Source: DATBQN01 sp963755825 (GTDB lineage Bacteria; Acidobacteriota; Thermoanaerobaculia; Multivoradales; UBA5704). Taken from it: 64,000 nucleotides of DNA. The position numbers and the translations under genes were made by a program. Under the pieces are notes generated by a model. It saw only the letters and a program-made list of their open reading frames with translations, did not search any database and was not told the DNA's origin. Positions 56,751-64,000 of the stretch are shown piece after piece (the first letter of the stretch is position 1; the number at the start of each line of letters is the position of its first letter). The stretch covers positions 1,860,001-1,924,000 of the forward strand of contig CAVWLA010000003.1 of NCBI GenBank assembly GCA_963755825.1, written 5' to 3'.

Positions 56751-58207
56751 ATGGCTTCGACGCTCGAGATGGTAGAAGAACCCCACGACGCCCGCCGCGC
56801 GATCCCTGCGGTCGATCGGCTGCTGAGCGACCCCGCGATCGTCGAGCTCTCTGCATTATACGGGCGAGGTCCGGTGACGGTCCAAGCGCAGCGGGAGCTC
56901 GCGGCCCTGCGCGGCCGGCTGCTCGCGGCGCCGGCGGACATCGCGAGCGAGCTCGCCGGCCTGCCGGCGCGGATCGCCGAAGCGCTCGACGACGAGCTCG
57001 GCCCGCCGCTCGCCCGCCTGCTCAACGCCACCGGCATCTTCCTCCACACCAACCTCGGCCGCGCGCCGCTGCCGCGCACCGTCGCCAGCCGCCTGCCGGC
57101 ACTCCTCGACGCCTACTGCGATCTCGAGATCGACCGCGCCAGCGGCCGCCGCGGCGACCGCAACCGGCGGGTCGAGCGCCTGCTCACCCTGGCGACCGGC
57201 GCCGCCGCCGCGCTCGCCGTCAACAACAACGCTGCGGCGCTGGTGCTCGCCCTCGCCGCCCTGGCGCGCGACCGCGAGGTCGTCGTCTCGCGCGGCGAGC
57301 TGGTCGAGATCGGCGGCTCGTTCCGCATCCCCGAGATCATGGCGGCGGCCGGCGCGCGCCTCGTCGAGGTGGGGGCCACCAACCGCACCCGCCTCGCCGA
57401 CTACCGCGCCGCCATCGGCCCCGATACCGCCCTCCTGCTCAAGGTCTTCCCCAGCAACTTCCGGCAGATCGGCTTCGTCGCCACGGTCGAGCCGGCGGAG
57501 CTCGCCGAGCTCGGCCGCGCCGCCGGCATCCCCGTCCTCGTCGACGAGGGGAGCGGGCTGCTGCGCCCGAGCGCCGCGCCGCAGCTCGCCCGCCATCCGA
57601 GCTTCGCGGCGCTCGTCGCGGCCGGCTGCGATCTCGCCTGCGGCAGCGGCGACAAGCTCCTCGGCGGCCCGCAGGCCGGCCTCCTCGTCGGCCGCGCCGA
57701 CCTCCTGGCGCGCTGCCGCAAGCACCCGCTCTACCGGGCGCTGCGCCCCGATCGGGCCGCCCTGGCCGCCCTCGAAGGGGTGCTCCGCCTGCACCTGGCC
57801 GGCGCGCCGCTGCCGGTCGACCGCCTGTGGGCGGACGCCGCGGCTCATCGCAGCCGGCTGCAGGCGATCGCCCAGGCGATCGGCGGCGGGAGCGCGGCAG
57901 AGGTCGGGATCGTCGCCGCCGACGCCTTCCTCGGCGGCGGCTCGGCGCCCGAGGAGCCGATCCCCGGCGAGGCGCTGGCCCTCCCCGGCGATCCCGAGCT
58001 CCTCGCCCGGCTCCGCCGCGGCGCGCCGCCGCATCCGCCGGTCGTCGGCTACCTGCGCGACGGCCACCTCCTCCTCGACCTCCGCACCGTCGACCCCGAG
58101 GACGACGCGGCGCTGGTCGCCGCGGTCAGGGCGGCGCTCCAGTCGACCGCCATCAAGGCGGCGCTCGAACCGACGACCGTCCCAGCCCCACTGCCGGAGC
58201 CGGCGCG

Positions 58208-58211
<4 letters not shown>
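56751..58211 (+). CDS. selA: L-seryl-tRNA(Sec) selenium transferase
   Basis: Converts seryl-tRNA-Sec to selenocysteinyl-tRNA-Sec using selenophosphate; PLP enzyme in the cytoplasm. The 486 residues are normal. Family blocks: LLNATGIFLHTNLGRAPLP, YCDLEIDRASGRRGDRN, AALAVNNNAAALVLAL, RGELVEIGGSFRIPEI, EVGATNRTR and the PLP lysine K302 in GSGDKLLGGPQAG. Its presence implies a selenocysteine system, but selB, selC and selD are not in this window. Its stop overlaps the GTG start of the NtrC-type regulator (GTGA). Confidence 0.95.
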
Positions 58212-59611
<1,400 letters not shown>

Positions 59612-59644
59612 ATCAGGATCGGCAAGGCGGCCGACCGCGTACCG

Positions 59645-60451
59645 TCACCGGCTGCCTGGCGGCTTGACGGCGCCGTTGGCCTGACCGTTCGCGTTCGGGC
59701 TGGCGCCGGGCGTGTTTGGGCTGGCGCTGGGCGCCACGGCCAGCTTGAGGCCGGCGCTCTGGATGTCGAACTTGGCGCGGGCGAAGGTGAAGACGCCCGG
59801 GAAGGACGCCTTGAAATCGGTCGACCCCTTGCCGGTGATCGAGTCCGTGGTGAGCATGGCGCGGGCGGTGCCGAGGGTGCCGCCGGCGTCGTCCATCAGC
59901 GCCACCGTCATGCCGACGTCGGTCTGCAGGTCGGAGCTGCCGTTGTTGACCGTGCCGATGATGTCGATGCCGTCCTTCTCCTTGCGGTCCACCTTCTGCC
60001 AGGTGCCGACCGCGATCGGGCTCTTGCCGGTGGTCTCGGCCGGCTTGCCGGCGGCGGAGGCCGGGGTGCCGTCGGGGGACTTGGCGTCCGCCGGCTTGGC
60101 GTCGGCGGGCTTCGCCTCCGGATGGCTGAAGTCCTTGTCGGTGATCGAGCGGACCGACTTGCGCGGCACTTCCGGCGGCGCCTTCTCCGCCTCGACCAGC
60201 GCCTGCTTCGATTCGACGGTGGCGCGCCGGCTGGCCTCGAGGTCCACCTGCGTGGCGCGGAGCGAGGAGAGCGCTCCACCGGCGGTGGTGAAGACGACCA
60301 GCTTGCCCTTGACCTCCCACGGGCCGCGGGTCTCCACCCGACCTCCCTCGGTGGTCACCAGCCAGTCGGCGCCGCCGCGAGCGGGAAGGGCGAGCGCGGC
60401 GAGCGCCAGGAGGGCGGCGGAGAGGAGGCGGAGCGGAGCGGTTCGTCTCAC
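59645..60451 (-). CDS. Secreted protein linked to pilY1
   Basis: A 268-residue exported protein with a signal peptide (about residues 8-28). The early DWLVTTEGGRVETRGPWEVKGKLVVFTTAGGALSSLR segment is a two-strand motif common in Acidobacteria/Myxococcota secreted proteins. An Ala/Lys/Pro linker with PADAKPADAK repeats follows, then a beta-rich domain (GIDIIGTVNNGSSDLQTDVGMTVALMDD, FPGVFTFARAKFDIQSAGLKL) resembling FxLYD domains. GTG 60451 has GGAAGGAG eight bases upstream; a TTG at 60457 overlaps the pilY1 stop (TTGA) but is too close to that site. It is cotranscribed with pilY1. Confidence 0.7.
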   Translation of the reverse strand: MRRTAPLRLLSAALLALAALALPARGGADWLVTTEGGRVETRGPWEVKGKLVVFTTAGGALSSLRATQVDLEASRRATVESKQALVEAEKAPPEVPRKSVRSITDKDFSHPEAKPADAKPADAKSPDGTPASAAGKPAETTGKSPIAVGTWQKVDRKEKDGIDIIGTVNNGSSDLQTDVGMTVALMDDAGGTLGTARAMLTTDSITGKGSTDFKASFPGVFTFARAKFDIQSAGLKLAVAPSASPNTPGASPNANGQANGAVKPPGSR

Positions 60452-60453
60452 GA

Positions 60454-63400
60454 TCAATACTCCTTCCAGTTCTTGATCTCGATGGCGATCGGGATCGTCG
60501 CCTCCCGCACGTAGCCGGTGTCGGAGCGCACGCCGCTCACCGAGAACCAGTAGTTCGCGAAGCGGGCGTTCTTCGGCGCGAACTGCTTGAGGCTATTGTA
60601 GATCCCCTGCTGGATGGCGTCGAGCTGCTCGGAGTTCTTGTTGGTGGCCGGGGCGTTCTTGGTGGCGCCCTGCTCGACGAACGGGCTGGTGACGAACTCC
60701 GGGATGGTCAGGAAGCGCGCCAAGCTGCCGCCAGTCGAGAGAATCGAGTTGGCGTTGTTGGCGAAGACCAGGAACTGCCGGCTGGTTCCGGTCCGTGCGC
60801 AGATGACGTCGCTGCCGGTGCCGCTCACCACCACCTGCGGGTTGTAGCTCGAGAAGAGGACGACGCCCGAGAGGCCGAACGACTGGGTGATCACCCGCTC
60901 GTCGGCGTTGAGCAGCAGGATCCAGCCGCTCTTCAAGCTGCCGACGGGGTTGAGGATGAAGTCCATCGCCGACGCGACGTCGGCCCCGTTGCTGTCGAGC
61001 TGCTGGTAGTTCGCCTCGGTCCTCGGCAGACCGGTGGTGGACTGCGTGAAGCCCTCGTCCTCGATCATGTAGAAGCGGCCGGTCTGGCCGGTGAAGTTCC
61101 ACAGGTTCTCGCGGTCGCCGGTGCCGAAGCCCAGGATGTAGCGGCCGATCGACGGCAGGTAGAAGGCGGTCGGCGCGAAGAAGATCGGCCGCCCGCCGGT
61201 CGAGAAGATGACGAACGGGTTCCACGCTGAATCGGTCACCCGCTTGGCCGAGGCGTTGGCGGCGAGCGCCGGCAGCAGCAGGCTCTTGTTGATGGTCACC
61301 GTCTGCAGCGCCGCCGGGCTGCTGATGTCCATCTTGTACATGTTGCCGGCGGTGGTGCCGATATAGATGGTGTCGAGGTAGCCGTCCTGGTTGGAGTCGA
61401 CCACCGCCGGATCGGCGGCCGCGGCGCCGGCGAGGACGTGCTTGTAGATCGCCTGGCCGGTCTCGATGTCGACGATGTAGATCCAGGTGCCGCTCTTCGG
61501 TGTCGTCTTGTTGAGCTCGTCGTAACCGCCGCCGAAGATCGCCACCCACTTGTCGACCACCCTGCCGCTGTCGGTCACCTTGATGCGGCCGATGGTCGGC
61601 GCCGACCAGGTGGCGCCGAGGTCCGGCGAGCCGTTGCCGTCCTCGTCCAGCCGCGAGCCGGAGATCGAGTCGGTGAACTCCCAGAGCACGGCAGGGTAGG
61701 GGTTGCGGCCGCAGTTGGCCTTCGCCATGTTGTTGACGTCGAGGCAGTCGGGCACTGTCGGCGAGGTCGGCGTCCCCGGGCTGACCGGCAGGTTGTTGGA
61801 GTCGAGGGTGTCGGGCTGCGTCACGTCGAGGGCGTAGTAGCCGCTGGTGAAGCCGTTGACGATGCCGCCGCCGAAGATCGAGCCGCCCTCGCGGAAGCCG
61901 CCGACGATGACCGTCCGCCACTCGCGGTTGGAGTCGTCGATCGAGGTCGGGGCGGTGGTGTAGTTGGGGTCGATGAAGACGTCGTTGGTGCGCGGCGGCC
62001 CATCCACCGAGAAGATCTCCGCCGTCCCTTGCGCCTGATCGCGCACGATGGGGAGCGCCAGGCGGGGGATGTAGGAGAAGAGCTCGAGGCCCTTCATGTC
62101 GTCCAGGTACTTCGACTTTGAAACCGAGTAGTTGGCGATGTCGAAGGCGTGCAGCTGGCCGTCGTTGGCTGCCAGGTAGAGGACCTGCCGGCGCTGGCGG
62201 TGCTTGTCGGCGAAGCAGCGGTACCCCGGATTCTTGGGCAGCGCGCCGACCGTGCCGCAGGGCATGCCGTTGCCCTTGTAGTCGGCGGAGTAGAGGTCGA
62301 AGTTCTCGGGGTTCGAGATCACCAGCGGGTCGGCGTGGAAGGTGTCGCCCAGGGCGTAGGTGACGGTTTGCATGCTGCCGTCGAGGAAGTTGATGGTGTC
62401 GGTCCGCGCGCCGAGCTGCTTCGCCATGATGGTGACGGCGGTGTCGTGCGCCGAGCTCGGGGTGGCCGGCGCGTAGGAGATCTGCAGGCCGTTCCAGAGG
62501 TCGGTCCACAGCGGATCGATCGAAGGCAGGACGTAGGCTCCGGTCGGCGCGTAGAACAGCCGCATCGTGCCCGGCACGGCCCCGGTGGTGTTCGCCTCCG
62601 GATAGAAGACGCGGCGGTTGACGGTGGGGTCGAGGCCGAGCTGCAGGCCGGTCGAGGTCCCCAGCGCCGCGTTGGTCGGCGTCGGCGCGGCGCGCGCCAC
62701 CGCGGCGGCGCCGTCCCACAGCAGGCAGCTGCTGGTGATCGCCACCCCGTCGCAGATGCGCGAGGTGTCCGGCTTGTTGGACGAGGTGAGCGGCAGCGGC
62801 TTGAGGAAGGCGTTGACGTGGCCGTTCCAGATCGACTCGCCGTTCAACGGGTTGAAGCTGGTGAGGAAGAGCTTGTCCGAGACGTCCGCCTGCACCTGCG
62901 GCACCGCCGCGGAGGCGAACGCCGTCGACTCCTCGAGAATCGAGCCGAAGGCGTTCTTGAGCGCCGCGACGAGCTGCGTCTGGTTCTGCGGGAAGTAGGC
63001 CGTGCCGCCGCCGTTGGCCGCCATGCAGTTGATCGACGAGAGGGTGGAGTTGGCGGCGTTGACGCCGAAGGCGACCACGTCGACGGTGACGCCGTCGCGA
63101 TTGTTGAGGTCGCCCGCCGCGGTGCAGGGGTCGCCGCCGCAGGTCTCTTGGCCGTCGGTGATGAACAGCACGTACTTGCGCCGGCAGGCGAAGTTGCTGT
63201 CGTGGGCCGCCGCGTACCCCTTCCAGCTGTTGGCGGCCTGCGACGTCGTGCAGTTGCCGCTGGTGCAGCCGGCGTACCACTGGCGGAAGGAGAGCAGGCT
63301 GGCGCCGAGCGGCGTCGAGCCGCTGGGCATGAAGGGCCGCACATTGGTGTTCTTCAGGCGCAACGAGCCGTCCCCGGCGAGCGGCTGATCGTTGAAGTAG

Positions 63401-64000
63401 GTGGCGATGCCGAAGCCGGCGTTGGGCAGCGTCGCGTTGGGGATCGCCGCCGGGTTGGAGATGAGGACCGGGGCCAGGCGCTGCTGGATGAGCAGGTTGT
63501 GATCGTTCGTCCAGTCGAGCGGGATGACGTCGCCGACGGTGAAGAAGGTGCCGCGCGCGTCGGTCGCATCGGTGGGGTAGCGGAAGTCGATCGGGCAGCT
63601 GCCGTTCAAGGGGCTGCAGGCGACCGTCGAGTTGTCGGCGGCCGTGTCGGTGTTGGGATCCCAGCCGCTGCAGGTGTTGGAGGTCACCGAGTCCTGGGCA
63701 TCCGTCTGGTTGAAGAAGCCGATCTCGAAGTCCTGCGGGTTGCCGGCGGTGGCGGTGAACTCCCAGGAGACGAAGTCCGAGATCAGGTTCCAGGTCACCA
63801 GGTTGGTGCCCACCGCGCTGGTCGTCGAGCAGGCCGAGTTGGTGCACTTGGCGACGGTGACGTTGGTTTGGACCGTCGCGGCGCCGAGGACCCCGCCGGC
63901 GACCGGCGCGTAGGTGACCTTGTAGACCGTGCCGGTCGTCGCCTTGATGTAGATCGTCTGCGACTGGTTGAACAGCGGGCCGCCCTTGGGCACTCGCTGC
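60454..64000 (-). CDS. pilY1: PilY1-like type IV pilus tip adhesin (N-terminus outside window)
   Basis: At least 1180 residues; the frame continues past the window end, so the start is not visible. The N-terminal visible part has a VWA-like region (KYVLFITDGQETCGGDP). The C-terminal half is the PilY1/PilC beta-propeller: VLYLAANDGQLHAFD, YIPRLALP, VDGPPRTNDVF, WRTVIVGGFREGG and YYALDVTQP. The calcium site D-S-N-Q-D-G-Y-L-D, followed by TIYIGTTAGNMYKMD (about 61351-61400), matches the EF-hand-like site that controls pilus retraction in Pseudomonas PilY1. It probably caps the pilus with the minor pilins at 14992-16480, which lie 44 kb away. Confidence 0.9.
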   Translation of the reverse strand, partial: QRVPKGGPLFNQSQTIYIKATTGTVYKVTYAPVAGGVLGAATVQTNVTVAKCTNSACSTTSAVGTNLVTWNLISDFVSWEFTATAGNPQDFEIGFFNQTDAQDSVTSNTCSGWDPNTDTAADNSTVACSPLNGSCPIDFRYPTDATDARGTFFTVGDVIPLDWTNDHNLLIQQRLAPVLISNPAAIPNATLPNAGFGIATYFNDQPLAGDGSLRLKNTNVRPFMPSGSTPLGASLLSFRQWYAGCTSGNCTTSQAANSWKGYAAAHDSNFACRRKYVLFITDGQETCGGDPCTAAGDLNNRDGVTVDVVAFGVNAANSTLSSINCMAANGGGTAYFPQNQTQLVAALKNAFGSILEESTAFASAAVPQVQADVSDKLFLTSFNPLNGESIWNGHVNAFLKPLPLTSSNKPDTSRICDGVAITSSCLLWDGAAAVARAAPTPTNAALGTSTGLQLGLDPTVNRRVFYPEANTTGAVPGTMRLFYAPTGAYVLPSIDPLWTDLWNGLQISYAPATPSSAHDTAVTIMAKQLGARTDTINFLDGSMQTVTYALGDTFHADPLVISNPENFDLYSADYKGNGMPCGTVGALPKNPGYRCFADKHRQRRQVLYLAANDGQLHAFDIANYSVSKSKYLDDMKGLELFSYIPRLALPIVRDQAQGTAEIFSVDGPPRTNDVFIDPNYTTAPTSIDDSNREWRTVIVGGFREGGSIFGGGIVNGFTSGYYALDVTQPDTLDSNNLPVSPGTPTSPTVPDCLDVNNMAKANCGRNPYPAVLWEFTDSISGSRLDEDGNGSPDLGATWSAPTIGRIKVTDSGRVVDKWVAIFGGGYDELNKTTPKSGTWIYIVDIETGQAIYKHVLAGAAAADPAVVDSNQDGYLDTIYIGTTAGNMYKMDISSPAALQTVTINKSLLLPALAANASAKRVTDSAWNPFVIFSTGGRPIFFAPTAFYLPSIGRYILGFGTGDRENLWNFTGQTGRFYMIEDEGFTQSTTGLPRTEANYQQLDSNGADVASAMDFILNPVGSLKSGWILLLNADERVITQSFGLSGVVLFSSYNPQVVVSGTGSDVICARTGTSRQFLVFANNANSILSTGGSLARFLTIPEFVTSPFVEQGATKNAPATNKNSEQLDAIQQGIYNSLKQFAPKNARFANYWFSVSGVRSDTGYVREATIPIAIEIKNWKEY

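Overview
The window is a high-GC bacterial chromosome segment with dense, strand-switching operons, frequent 4-base ATGA/GTGA gene overlaps and diderm features: an outer-membrane porin, minor pilins, PilY1, a lipoprotein and many signal peptides. An ECF sigma factor paired with a TPR-bearing Ser/Thr kinase, SelA, a DUF6526-like protein, a DUF885 peptidase and PilY1 together suggest an Acidobacteriota-like organism (Thermoanaerobaculia or Holophagae type). That placement is an inference from gene content; the window has no rRNA. The only RNA gene seen is an initiator tRNA-fMet (49281-49357, minus).

Layout. 1-3355: end of a fibronectin-III protein, dapF, a family-2 glycosyltransferase and tyrS. 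3431-13405: a minus-strand, Fur-headed iron locus, with a degenerate ApbE-like gene converging on its far end. 13717-14982: glutamate dehydrogenase. 14992-16480: three minor pilins. 16511-19605: M20 dipeptidase and Ada. 19771-23442: ackA and a phosphoketolase gene, both frameshifted. 23480-28120: a small ORF, prmC, murA and a soluble lytic transglycosylase. 28239-36687: DUF6526 and DUF885 proteins, a phospholipase-C-like phosphoesterase, two tandem esterases and two secreted proteins. 36762-43131 (minus): sigma factor, kinase/TPR protein, a secreted protein and an unrecognised HTH-like/membrane pair. 43241-50597: a MoaD-like/beta-propeller fusion, two secreted proteins, an acetamidase, a barstar, tRNA-fMet, a lipoprotein and a methyltransferase. 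50808-54876: eno, ftsB, a membrane glycosyltransferase and a RibD-like reductase. 54952-64000: TPR protein, selA with an NtrC-type regulator, and pilY1 with a partner (minus).

The most interesting system is the iron locus. In transcription order it encodes Fur, an FTR1 permease fused to a DUF2318 Cys-motif domain, two FtsX-type permeases, an ABC ATPase with a DtxR-like C-terminal extension, the flavin transferase ApbE, a porin, an FMN-binding protein and a small four-helix membrane protein with possible haem ligands. The first genes match the known FTR1/P19-type iron uptake set. The last four suggest a flavin- and haem-based extracytoplasmic reductase in the same unit. A perfect 23-bp palindrome lies at the predicted transcription start upstream of fur, flanked by two copies of a second GC-rich palindrome.

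The second oddity is phosphoketolase, whose frame can be restored only by removing eleven single bases, all of them insertions, in an otherwise well-conserved protein.
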